A stretch of DNA of 64,000 nucleotides, taken from positions 372,001 to 436,000 of the forward strand of contig NZ_JAHCVJ010000003.1 in the NCBI RefSeq assembly GCF_018476885.1, given 5' to 3'. The notes beneath the pieces were generated by a model. That model had not been told where the DNA came from, did not search any database, and worked only from the letters and a program-made list of their open reading frames with translations. This stretch comes from Geoanaerobacter pelophilus (GTDB lineage Bacteria > Desulfobacterota > Desulfuromonadia > Geobacterales > DSM-12255). The translations under genes were made by a program, and so were the position numbers. Positions 55,623-63,053 of the stretch are shown here, one piece after another; within the stretch, counting starts at the first letter, position 1; every line of letters begins with the position of its first letter.

Positions 55623-57299
55623 TCATATCCCGGTCCCGTCGTTATCCGACAAACCATTTTTCAGCCTGGTGCTCCGTCTGAAGAGCAGCGCGCTCATGCC
55701 GTCGGCAGTACGGTCAAATTCGAATGACAGGCTCTGGTCGAAGGCTAGTTGCGCCACTGCAGTCACCTGCCCCACATCCCGCAGCCGGAACAGGACCCGG
55801 TTCCCCTTGCCGAGATAGTCGAGGAAGCTATCCGACACCTCGAATGCCAGCACCCCACCTTCCCCGGCCAGGTCTACGACACTCACTCCGTGCCCGGCAA
55901 TGGCCCCTTCGTTCAAGGGGATGCGCCTGGGGAGAGAGCTTTCTGCCTCAGTACCATCCGTGGCAATTGCCGTCTCCCGCCCAGTGAGGTTTTCCGGAGC
56001 AGTCGCGTTCACCATGCCGGCCGCCACAGTGGCGTTGCTGAAACGGTCGATCAGGATGAAACTGCCGGTATTCCGATTGTGCTGATAACTGTCGAAAGAG
56101 ATCGGGCGGTCGAGTTCCAGGCGCGCAACGCCGATTTCATTCAGCCCAAGGGTCGGCACCTGCTTCTGCTCCAGGGTATTGACATCCACGCCATACTGAA
56201 TGCTGGTGACCCGGCCGGGGGTCACGGCCGTAGCGGTCCGCACCAGGTAGACCTGGCCGATTTGCAACGGCTGGTCGTGCATCCATACCAGGTACGCCTC
56301 GGGATGGCGGGCATGGAGCGGCGGAGCTTCCGGCGAGGTCAGCATCTCCCCGCGGCTGACGTCGATCTCGTCCGTAAGTGTCAGGGTCACGGCCTGGCCG
56401 GAAACCGCCTCATCCAGATCGCCATTCATGGTAACAATCCTGGCCACCCGGCTGGTGCGGCCCGACGAGGCGACCCGCAGCTCATCCCCCGGACGGATGG
56501 TACCGGCAGCGATGACGCCGCAGAAACCGCGGAAATCGAGGTGAGGACGGTTTACCCACTGCACCGGCATCCGGAACGGCTGTTCCCGGTTATCCCCTGC
56601 CACCGGAAATTCCTCCAGAAAGCTCATCAGGGTCGGCCCGGCGTACCAGGGGGTGTTGGGACTGGGCTCGATCATGTTGTCGCCGTTCAGCGCCGAGAGG
56701 GGGATGGCGGTAATAGAGGCAAAACCGAGCGGGCTGGCGAACTGCCGATAGTCGCTGACAATGGCCTCGAACTGTTGCTGGTTGAAGTCAATCAGGTCCA
56801 TCTTGTTGATCGCCAGCACCACATGCTTGATGCCGACCAGCGAGACCAGGAAGCTGTGACGCCGGGTCTGGGTCAGCAAGCCCTTGCGGCTGTCCACCAG
56901 GATTACCGCTACCTGGGCGGTGGAAGCGCCGGTAACCATGTTACGGGTATACTGCTCATGACCGGGGGTGTCGGCGACGATGAACTTGCGCTTGTCAGTG
57001 GAGAAGAATCGGTAGGCGACATCAATGGTGATCCCCTGTTCCCGCTCCGCCTGCAGTCCGTCCAGCAACAAGGCATAGTCGATGGCGCCCCCCTGGGTGC
57101 CGACCTTCTTGCTGTCAGACTCCAAAGCTGCCAACTGGTCCTCGAAGACCATCTTGGAATCCCACAACAACCGGCCGATCAGGGTGCTCTTGCCATCATC
57201 GACGCTGCCGCAGGTGATGAACCTGAGCAGCGACTTCTCTTCCTGGCTCTTGAGATACGCCAATATATCTTTTTCGATCAATTCAGACTGATGGGCCAT
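55623..57299 (-). CDS. cysN: Sulfate adenylyltransferase GTPase subunit CysN with C-terminal extension
   Basis: The product has 558 residues. The GTPase domain shows GSVDDGKSTLIGRLL (about 31), DTPGHEQYTRNM (about 110) and NKMDLI (about 165), followed by two EF-Tu-like beta domains. With CysD it makes APS from ATP and sulfate. Typical CysN ends near residue 475; here about 115 extra residues follow. The extension has no P-loop, so it is not an APS kinase as in CysNC fusions. It looks beta-rich (GHGVSVVDLAGEGG, GNRVLFRLRDVGQV) and I do not recognise it. The use of an APS reductase next door makes an APS kinase unnecessary. Confidence 0.95.
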   Translation of the reverse strand: MAHQSELIEKDILAYLKSQEEKSLLRFITCGSVDDGKSTLIGRLLWDSKMVFEDQLAALESDSKKVGTQGGAIDYALLLDGLQAEREQGITIDVAYRFFSTDKRKFIVADTPGHEQYTRNMVTGASTAQVAVILVDSRKGLLTQTRRHSFLVSLVGIKHVVLAINKMDLIDFNQQQFEAIVSDYRQFASPLGFASITAIPLSALNGDNMIEPSPNTPWYAGPTLMSFLEEFPVAGDNREQPFRMPVQWVNRPHLDFRGFCGVIAAGTIRPGDELRVASSGRTSRVARIVTMNGDLDEAVSGQAVTLTLTDEIDVSRGEMLTSPEAPPLHARHPEAYLVWMHDQPLQIGQVYLVRTATAVTPGRVTSIQYGVDVNTLEQKQVPTLGLNEIGVARLELDRPISFDSYQHNRNTGSFILIDRFSNATVAAGMVNATAPENLTGRETAIATDGTEAESSLPRRIPLNEGAIAGHGVSVVDLAGEGGVLAFEVSDSFLDYLGKGNRVLFRLRDVGQVTAVAQLAFDQSLSFEFDRTADGMSALLFRRSTRLKNGLSDNDGTGI

Positions 57300-57322
57300 C
57301 GTTGTTTTCCTTTATCCGGGCC

Positions 57323-57428
57323 GAGGATTTTTCGTTCTGGCAAGGCTGTCGAGGCGGCAGGCGGAGGCGTAGCAGCGCTACGCCGCACAACTGCCGGTGA
57401 TGACTTACGCCGCCAGAGCGGAAAAGCG
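57323..57428 (+). repeat. Palindromic intergenic repeat, family 1 copy 2
   Basis: The copy lies between cysD and cysN. Its centre is the perfect palindrome-like GGCGTAGCAGCGCTACGCC at 57366-57384, flanked by CAAGGCTGTCGAGG on one side and CGCACAAC...GACTTACGC on the other. Confidence 0.85.
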
Positions 57429-57436
57429 TCGGCACG

Positions 57437-58345
57437 TTAAAAATATCCCTCTTGCTTCTTCTTCTCCATAGACCCGGCCTGGTCGTGATCAATTAATCTA
57501 CCCTGGCGCTCCGAGGTACGGGTGAGCAGCATCTCCTGGATGATCTGCGGCAGGGTGTCGGCCTCGGATTCCACTGCGCCGGTGAGCGGGTAGCACCCCA
57601 GGGTACGGAAGCGGACCGATTTGTACTGGATGGTTTCCCCAGGCTTGAGATCCAGGCGGTCGTCATCCACCATGATCAACATGCCGTCCCGCTCCACCAC
57701 CGGCCGCACCGCGGCATAGTAAAGCGGCACGATCGGGATCTGCTCCAGGTGGATGTACTGCCAGACATCGAGCTCGGTCCAGTTGGAGAGCGGGAACACC
57801 CGGATGCTCTCTCCCGGCTTGACCCGGGTGTTGTACAGGTTCCAGAGTTCAGGACGCTGGTCCTTGGGGTCCCAGCGGTGACTGGCGCTGCGAAAGGAGA
57901 AGATCCGTTCCTTGGCCCGCGATTTTTCCTCATCCCGCCGAGCGCCGCCAAAGGCGGCATCGAACTTGTACTTGTCCAGCGCCTGCCTGAGACCTTCGGT
58001 TTTCATGATATCGGTATAGAGCGCCGATCCGTGGGTAAAGGGTGAAATCCCCTGCTGAACCCCCTCCTCGTTCACATGCACGATCAGGTCGAGTCCGCAT
58101 TCGGCAGCCATCCGATCCCGGAACTGGATCATCTCGCGGAACTTCCAGGTGGTGTCCACATGCAACAGCGGAAACGGCGGCACCGCCGGAAAAAAGGCCT
58201 TGCGGGCCAGGTGCAGCATGACCGCCGAGTCCTTGCCGATGGAGTAGAGCATCACCGGATTGCTGAATTCGGCCACCACTTCGCGGAGGATGTGGATGCT
58301 TTCGGCTTCCAACTGCTGCAAGTGGGTCAGGTTTTTACTCATCAT
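57437..58345 (-). CDS. cysD: Sulfate adenylyltransferase small subunit CysD
   Basis: The product has 302 residues, the usual CysD length. The N-type ATP pyrophosphatase motif [14 protein letters not shown] (about 35-48), HVDTTWKF, and [20 protein letters not shown] are intact, as is the Tyr-Phe C-terminal region that contacts CysN ([12 protein letters not shown]). It catalyses adenylation of sulfate driven by GTP hydrolysis of CysN. GAGGA lies before two adjacent ATGs (58345 and 58342); either may be used. It is separated from cysN by repeat copy 2. Confidence 0.96.
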   Translation of the reverse strand: MMSKNLTHLQQLEAESIHILREVVAEFSNPVMLYSIGKDSAVMLHLARKAFFPAVPPFPLLHVDTTWKFREMIQFRDRMAAECGLDLIVHVNEEGVQQGISPFTHGSALYTDIMKTEGLRQALDKYKFDAAFGGARRDEEKSRAKERIFSFRSASHRWDPKDQRPELWNLYNTRVKPGESIRVFPLSNWTELDVWQYIHLEQIPIVPLYYAAVRPVVERDGMLIMVDDDRLDLKPGETIQYKSVRFRTLGCYPLTGAVESEADTLPQIIQEMLLTRTSERQGRLIDHDQAGSMEKKKQEGYF

Positions 58346-58364
58346 CTTTCCTCATTACGAATGT

Positions 58365-58470
58365 GGCTTTTGCGCCAGAGCTGCGTAAGTCTTCGGGATT
58401 CCTTGTGCGGCGTAGCGCTGCTACGCCTCCGCGCAATCCCTCGACAGCCTTGCTCTGACACAAAATCCGC
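58365..58470 (-). repeat. Palindromic intergenic repeat, family 1 copy 3 (inverted)
   Basis: The reverse complement matches copies 1 and 2, including the centre at 58409-58427 and the outer GCGCAAAAGCC end. It lies between mnmA and cysD. Confidence 0.85.
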
Positions 58471-58499
58471 ATCCGGCAGGTCATAAATCAATATTTCTG

Positions 58500-59570
58500 T
58501 CATTCGATCCAGCCGCCGCCCAGTACTCGCGCTCCGTCGTACAGTACTGCGGCCTGGCCCGGAGTTACGGATGTCTGTGGCTCGTCAAATTCCACTTTAA
58601 AGCGGTTATCCGAAAGCATGACCACTGTGCAGGGCGCTGGTTTATGCCGGTAGCGGATGCGGCAGCTGGCCCGGAACTCTGCTGTCTGGGGCGGCACGCT
58701 CCAGGTTGCCTGGCTGGCGGTCAGCGAGGTTGTTGCCAGTTCAGCGTGCGAACCTACGATGATCCGGTTATTGCCGGTATCGATGGCAGATACATGCAGT
58801 GGATGCGGCCAGGCAATGCCGAGCCCCTTGCGCTGACCGATCGTATAACGGTGCACACCGGCGTGACGGCCGACCACGGTGCCGTCTTTGGTCACGATCT
58901 CGCCCGGCAGTTGGCCGACGCCATGGGTTTCCAGGAACTGCACGTAATCATTGTCCGGGATGAAGCAAATCTCCTGGCTCTCATGCTTTTGCGCCACCGG
59001 CAGCTCGAATTTGGCGGCAAGCTTTCGCACCTCAGTTTTTTCGAGCAGGCCGACCGGAAACACAACCTGCTGTAACTGCTCCTGGGTCAGAGTGAAGAGA
59101 AAATAGGACTGGTCCTTGGCCGGATCGAGCCCCTGCAAAAGCCATCGCCGCCCGGAGTCATCCGTTTCGATACGAGCATAATGGCCTGTTGCCAGCAGCT
59201 CTGCACCCATCGCCTTTGCCTTCTGCAGCAGCAGATCGAACTTGATCAGTTCATTGCAGCGGATACAGGGGTTGGGGGTGCGCCCGGCAGCGTACTCGGC
59301 GATGAAGTAGTCGATCACCAACTGCCTGAACTCGGCCCGCATATCCAGAACCTCGAAAGGGATCCCCAGCTTCCTGGCCACCCGACCGGCGTCCATGACG
59401 TCATCGAGCGAGCAACAGGTCTTGACCCGGCAACCCGGTTCCTTGGGCAGCGGATCATAGAGCTGCAAAGAGACCCCGGTCACCTCGTACCCCTGCTTCT
59501 GCAGCAGGGCCGCGCTGACCGAGGAATCAACCCCGCCGCTCATGGCTATGAGAACACGCTTGTTAGTCAT
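58500..59570 (-). CDS. mnmA: tRNA 2-thiouridylase MnmA
   Basis: The product has 356 residues. The PP-loop SGGVDSSVSA (about 10), the catalytic Cys in NPCIRCNELIKF (about 100-111), the partner Cys in SQEICFIPD (about 200), GHYAR and the C-terminal beta barrel start IGQRKGLG are present. MnmA transfers sulfur from a persulfide relay (TusA/TusE or a desulfurase) to U34 of tRNA-Lys, -Glu and -Gln. Here it lies in the sulfate-assimilation cluster, 16 nt after cysH and two genes from a TusA-like gene, which suggests a link between sulfur supply and tRNA thiolation. Confidence 0.95.
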   Translation of the reverse strand: MTNKRVLIAMSGGVDSSVSAALLQKQGYEVTGVSLQLYDPLPKEPGCRVKTCCSLDDVMDAGRVARKLGIPFEVLDMRAEFRQLVIDYFIAEYAAGRTPNPCIRCNELIKFDLLLQKAKAMGAELLATGHYARIETDDSGRRWLLQGLDPAKDQSYFLFTLTQEQLQQVVFPVGLLEKTEVRKLAAKFELPVAQKHESQEICFIPDNDYVQFLETHGVGQLPGEIVTKDGTVVGRHAGVHRYTIGQRKGLGIAWPHPLHVSAIDTGNNRIIVGSHAELATTSLTASQATWSVPPQTAEFRASCRIRYRHKPAPCTVVMLSDNRFKVEFDEPQTSVTPGQAAVLYDGARVLGGGWIE

Positions 59571-59585
59571 TTTCAGTGCTTTCCA

Positions 59586-60287
59586 TCATCGCCTGTGCAG
59601 GCCGCATTCCTTATTATTTGGATCTTCCCACCACCACCGTCCGGCCCGGGAATTCTCCCCCGGTTGCACCGCCCTGGTGCAGGGGGCACAGCCGATGGAG
59701 GGGTATCCCTGGCGGTGCAGCCGATTGACCGGCAGACGCTGCGCCTCCGCATATTCCCAGAGCTGGCCACTGCTCCAGTTGAGCAGCGGATTGATCTTCA
59801 CAATGCCGTTGTTGGCCTGGTCAAGCTCAATAGCAGCAACAGCGGCGCGGGTGACGCTCTGTTCCCGGCGCATGCCGGTAACCCAGCCGGACAGCCCGGC
59901 AAGCGCCCGCGACAGCGGCTCCACCTTGCGCACCCGGCAGCATTCCAGCCGATTTTCCAGGGATTCGCGGAACGAAAACGGCCCCTTGGCCTGTAGCAGG
60001 CATTCCATCGCACCGTTCCGGGGGAAATACCAGTCAATGCTGAGCCGGTAACGCTCGATCAGGGCGTCGGCCACCTCGTAGGTCTCCTCGTTGAGCCGGC
60101 CGGTATCAATGGCAAAGATGCCGACCGGCAGTTGCAGAGCTTGGATCAGGTCGATGATGACCACGTCCTCCACCGAGAACGAGCAAGCCAGCTTCACCGG
60201 GCCAGCGGCCGCGGTGACGCCGCTGGTCAGGATCTCCTGTGGGGAGGCATCTGGGGATAAAATAATGTGTTGATCGTTAATAGACAT
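59586..60287 (-). CDS. cysH: Assimilatory adenylyl-sulfate (APS) reductase CysH
   Basis: The product has 233 residues. The catalytic Cys lies in KECGLH near the C-terminus. ECCRVRK (about 117) and GCAPCTRAV (about 198) supply the two Cys pairs that bind a [4Fe-4S] cluster, which marks APS reductases and separates them from the cluster-free PAPS enzyme of E. coli. The reaction reduces APS to sulfite with thioredoxin-like donors. The use of APS agrees with the lack of an APS kinase in the cluster. The ATG at 60287 follows a weak AGTTC-type region; a family 2 repeat separates it from the TusA-like gene. Confidence 0.95.
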   Translation of the reverse strand: MSINDQHIILSPDASPQEILTSGVTAAAGPVKLACSFSVEDVVIIDLIQALQLPVGIFAIDTGRLNEETYEVADALIERYRLSIDWYFPRNGAMECLLQAKGPFSFRESLENRLECCRVRKVEPLSRALAGLSGWVTGMRREQSVTRAAVAAIELDQANNGIVKINPLLNWSSGQLWEYAEAQRLPVNRLHRQGYPSIGCAPCTRAVQPGENSRAGRWWWEDPNNKECGLHRR

Positions 60288-60297
60288 ATGAACTTCA

Positions 60298-60418
60298 CAA
60301 CTTTCTAAAAAGCTCCAGATGCAAGGCGCCTGAGGAGCGGAGCGCGAGGCGTACTCAAAGTACGTTGAGCGTTTCGCGACAAAGGCAACACCGCAGATGG
60401 ACTTTTGGGGAAGTTGCT
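60298..60418. repeat. Palindromic intergenic repeat, family 2
   Basis: A 120-bp imperfect inverted repeat. Outer arms CAACTTTC..AAAAGC..CCAGATGC and the complement of GCAGATGGACTTTTGGGGAAGTTG pair, and a central GTACTCAAAGTAC forms the tip. Elements of this look are familiar from Geobacter intergenic regions. It differs in sequence from family 1 but has the same size and site preference. Confidence 0.65.
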
Positions 60419-60641
60419 ACTCTTCTCCTTTTTCCAGGGTCAGGACGTAGTGTCCTTCGCTTTCGACTAAACCGAGCAGCTTGTGCCCTTCGGCCTTGAG
60501 GCTGCGTGGCACGTTCTTCACCGGCTCGCCGTCATCAAGCAGCAGTTCAACCTTTTCACCGGTTTCGACCAGCTCCAGTGCCAGCTTGGCCTTGACAAAA
60601 TTGGTGGGACAACTGACCCCCCTGAGATCGATCACGCTCAT
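60417..60641 (-). CDS. TusA-family sulfur-carrier protein
   Basis: The product has 74 residues from the ATG at 60641. The frame is open for further codons upstream, but those lie in the sulfite reductase gene. The TusA signature CP-x-N at residues 11-14 (RGVSCPTNFVKAKLAL) contains the catalytic Cys. The fold is a two-layer alpha/beta sandwich. The start overlaps the sulfite reductase stop by 4 nt (ATGA), which indicates tight coupling. It may pass sulfur between sulfite/sulfide metabolism and the HcyS or MnmA systems, which is inference. Confidence 0.9.
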   Translation of the reverse strand: MSVIDLRGVSCPTNFVKAKLALELVETGEKVELLLDDGEPVKNVPRSLKAEGHKLLGLVESEGHYVLTLEKGEE

Positions 60642-61600
60642 TGCGGTATCCTCCTTGTCCCCACCTGGGTGTTGATGATCTGCGGCGCAATGGTCGCGGC
60701 AACCACCGATTCCGGGAATTTGTTCCGCAACCGCTCCAGCAGCGATTCCGGCCCCTCCTGAATAATGATGTCCCCCAGCCTGACCCGGCCCCTGCCGGTA
60801 CCCTTTTCTACATACCAGGCAAGCACCTCGGCAATGAACTCCACCACCTGGCTCTCCGGGAGGAAGGTGGCGAACAGGGTGCCGACCAGCGGATAACGCC
60901 CCCATTTACCGCCGATCCGGACGGTGTACCCCCGCTTGGCGGCCTGCCAGGCCTCGGTCGGGCAGACCTTGAGACAGTCGCCGCACCAGGTGCATTTTTC
61001 CGGGGTAAAATGCGGCAGCTGGTCGTCACCCATGACCAGGGCGCCGTCACTGCAGCTCTTGGCGCAGAGGCCGCAGCCGATGCAGTCGCCTGCATGCAGT
61101 TCCGGCAGCACCGCGCCCTGAAAGCCGACATCGTTGATGGCCGACTTGGGACAGTCAAACGGGCAGCCGGCAAAGCCGACCTTGAACTTGTGATGGCCGG
61201 TCGGCGTGCCAAACAGGGTCCGGTCGACCTCCAGGGCCGAAGCCTGGGTGTCCACCAGGCCGTTGGGGTTGTATTCGCAGCCACCGCAGGCAGTCGGCAC
61301 CCTGATCCGGGCGCCGCAGGAAGCGACCCGCTGGTCACCTTCGCCAAGCTCGGCCACCACGGCATCGAAATCCTTGAAATTGATATTGATCAGCTCCACC
61401 GACTGCCGCACCGACAGGTGCACTGCCCCCTGGCCGTATTTCTCAGCCACCTCGGCAATCTTCTTCAGCCGCTCCACCGACAACCGTCCGCCTGGCACCC
61501 GCAACCGGACGGTGAACAGGTCCTTGCCCCGCTCCTTGATGAAGCCGCCGGCCTTGAGATTATTAAGATCAATCGAGCTCTTCTGCTTCTGTTCCGACAT
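60638..61600 (-). CDS. Short siroheme-type sulfite reductase with ferredoxin domain
   Basis: The product has 320 residues from the ATG at 61600 (AAGGAG 6 nt upstream; an ATG at 61618 is less likely). Residues 15-80 are a nitrite/sulfite-reductase ferredoxin-like half domain (LRVPGGRLSVERL, HLSVRQSVEL). The siroheme/[4Fe-4S] region follows with ACGGCEYNPNG and GFAGCPFDCPKS, of which the second is a normal C-x3-C and the first an unusual C-x2-C. Residues 185-240 bear two [4Fe-4S] ferredoxin motifs (CIGCGLCAKSC, CTWCGDCLKVC). It resembles AsrC or half of an Fsr/DsrAB-type enzyme. The context supports reduction of sulfite to sulfide. Confidence 0.88.
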   Translation of the reverse strand: MSEQKQKSSIDLNNLKAGGFIKERGKDLFTVRLRVPGGRLSVERLKKIAEVAEKYGQGAVHLSVRQSVELININFKDFDAVVAELGEGDQRVASCGARIRVPTACGGCEYNPNGLVDTQASALEVDRTLFGTPTGHHKFKVGFAGCPFDCPKSAINDVGFQGAVLPELHAGDCIGCGLCAKSCSDGALVMGDDQLPHFTPEKCTWCGDCLKVCPTEAWQAAKRGYTVRIGGKWGRYPLVGTLFATFLPESQVVEFIAEVLAWYVEKGTGRGRVRLGDIIIQEGPESLLERLRNKFPESVVAATIAPQIINTQVGTRRIPQ

Positions 61601-61610
61601 GGTGTCTCCT

Positions 61611-62009
61611 TTAGCCACTTATTGAAATCGGTTCCGGGGTCACTATCCCCCCTTCGATCCGGTATGCCTTGATTTCCGGCGTCTCCCCTGCCAGGGAGAT
61701 GATGACATGCGAGACATCCGGGGTCAGCGCCAGGCGGATGTCCTCTTCGGACGGCCGGGCCGGCGTCTCCGGGTGGGAATGGTAGATGGCCAGCATCACC
61801 TTGCCCTTGGCCCGCAGCTCCTTGACCACGCTGAACTGCTCCTTCGGCTCCATCATGAAATGCTCATTGCTCCGGTCGCTGTTGGCCATCGGGTAATGGT
61901 CGCTCACCAGGCCGTTGAGCCCCCCCAGAATGCCGCACGCCTCCAGGGGAAAATCCCTTTGGGCGTGGACGATCAGCGCGTCGTGAATATTTTTCGGGAT
62001 GATCAACAT
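61611..62009 (-). CDS. JAMM/M67 metallopeptidase (HcyD/Mec+-like)
   Basis: The product has 132 residues from the ATG at 62009, which shares a base with the stop of the E1-like gene and has GGAGAA 7 nt upstream. The JAMM zinc motif is complete: a Glu in EACGIL (about 24-29) and HSHPETPARPSEED with the second His and the Asp. In Mycobacterium Mec+ cuts cysteine from the carrier CysO, and in Wolinella HcyD trims the C-terminus of HcyS. The neighbouring carrier ends in GGGR, so trimming to Gly-Gly is the likely job here. Confidence 0.93.
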   Translation of the reverse strand: MLIIPKNIHDALIVHAQRDFPLEACGILGGLNGLVSDHYPMANSDRSNEHFMMEPKEQFSVVKELRAKGKVMLAIYHSHPETPARPSEEDIRLALTPDVSHVIISLAGETPEIKAYRIEGGIVTPEPISISG

Positions 62010-62821
62010 TACTTGTTCTCCAGGTCGCAAACGGTCAGGGTATCCAGTTCGTCGTGCAGCTCGGTGATGGTCGGATTGTTACCGCAGACCGGACAGTTGC
62101 TGTTGCGCTTGATCGCTACCTCGCGGAACCGCATCCTCAGGGCATTGTAGGTCAGAAGCCGGTTGGTCAGCAGTTCCCCTTTGCCAAGGATGAATTTGAT
62201 CGCCTCGGTGGCCTGGATGGTGCCGAGCACCCCTGGTAACACGCCGATCACCCCGGCCTGGGAGCAGGTCGGAATCGCATCCTTTGGCGGCGGCTCCGGA
62301 AAGATACAGCGGTAGCAGGCCGATTCCCGCGGTTGTATGGTTATAGTCTGGCCATCGAACTGGAGGATACCGCCGTGAGAGTATGGCTTGCCCCCGAGAA
62401 TGCAGGCGTCGTTGATCAGGAACTTGGCGGCAAAGTTGTCGGTGCCGTCGACAATAAAATCGTAATCCGCAATAATTCCAGTAATATTCTCGGCCGCCAC
62501 CCACTCCTGGTAGGTCCTGACCGTAACGTCCGGATTGATGGCGGCTATCTTTTCCGCAGCAGAGACCACCTTCGGTTTCCCCACATCTGGAGTGAAATGG
62601 ATCACCTGGCGCTGCAGGTTGCTGATATCGACCTCGTCGGCATCGGCAATGCCGATGGTACCGACTCCGGCTGCGGCCAGGTAGAGCGCAATCGGTGCGC
62701 CGAGGCCACCGGCGCCGATAATGAGCACCCTAGCGTCCAGCAGCTTCTGCTGCCCCTTGCCGCCCACCTCTTTGAGGATGATGTGGCGGGAGTAGCGCTG
62801 GATCTGTTCTTCGGTCAGCAT
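62009..62821 (-). CDS. E1-like adenylyltransferase (ThiF/MoeB/HcyF family)
   Basis: The product has 270 residues, the usual MoeB/ThiF length. The nucleotide loop GAGGLGAPIALYLAAAGVG (about 34-52), the Arg finger near NLQRQVIH, DGTDNFAAKFLINDAC, and zinc Cys pairs (CYRCIF and CPVCGN) are present. It activates the C-terminal Gly of a ThiS-like carrier as acyl-adenylate and permits thiocarboxylate formation. It overlaps the carrier gene by one base (TGATG) and the protease gene by one base, so all three are made together. Confidence 0.94.
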   Translation of the reverse strand: MLTEEQIQRYSRHIILKEVGGKGQQKLLDARVLIIGAGGLGAPIALYLAAAGVGTIGIADADEVDISNLQRQVIHFTPDVGKPKVVSAAEKIAAINPDVTVRTYQEWVAAENITGIIADYDFIVDGTDNFAAKFLINDACILGGKPYSHGGILQFDGQTITIQPRESACYRCIFPEPPPKDAIPTCSQAGVIGVLPGVLGTIQATEAIKFILGKGELLTNRLLTYNALRMRFREVAIKRNSNCPVCGNNPTITELHDELDTLTVCDLENK

Positions 62822-63033
62822 CAGCGACCTCCTCCCATGAAGTATAAAAACTCCAAGGCATCGCCGTCCTTCACCTCTGTGCTGTCAAAGGTCGGCCGAT
62901 CAATGATCTCGCCGTTCAGCTCCACAGTGACGTAGAGCGCATCCTTGACCTTCAGTTCATCAAGCAGCGCGGTGACGCTGAGACTATCTTTGCCTTCTAT
63001 CCCTGCGGAGCGGCCATTTACGGTCAATTGCAT
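62821..63033 (-). CDS. ThiS/MoaD-like sulfur carrier (HcyS-like) ending GGGR
   Basis: The product has 70 residues of ubiquitin-like beta-grasp fold: MQLTVNGRSAG, SVTALLDELKVK, VELNGEIIDR and DGDALEFLYFMGGGR. Mature ThiS-type carriers end in Gly-Gly; here an extra residue follows, so the tail must be trimmed before activation, most likely by the JAMM protease encoded two genes on. The position between MetY and E1-like genes matches the HcyS system of homocysteine synthesis and not thiamine synthesis; no thiazole genes are nearby. Confidence 0.93.
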   Translation of the reverse strand: MQLTVNGRSAGIEGKDSLSVTALLDELKVKDALYVTVELNGEIIDRPTFDSTEVKDGDALEFLYFMGGGR

Positions 63034-63053
63034 GAGTAGTTATCCTTTCGTGT

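Noticed and set aside
55749-57440. 563-codon plus-strand frame opposite cysN
   Set aside because: It is long only because of the GC-rich codon use of cysN; cysN has all GTPase motifs on the minus strand.
60642-60905. N-terminal extension of the TusA-like protein
   Set aside because: It lies wholly inside the sulfite reductase gene in another phase; the ATG at 60641 with ATGA overlap gives a normal TusA length.
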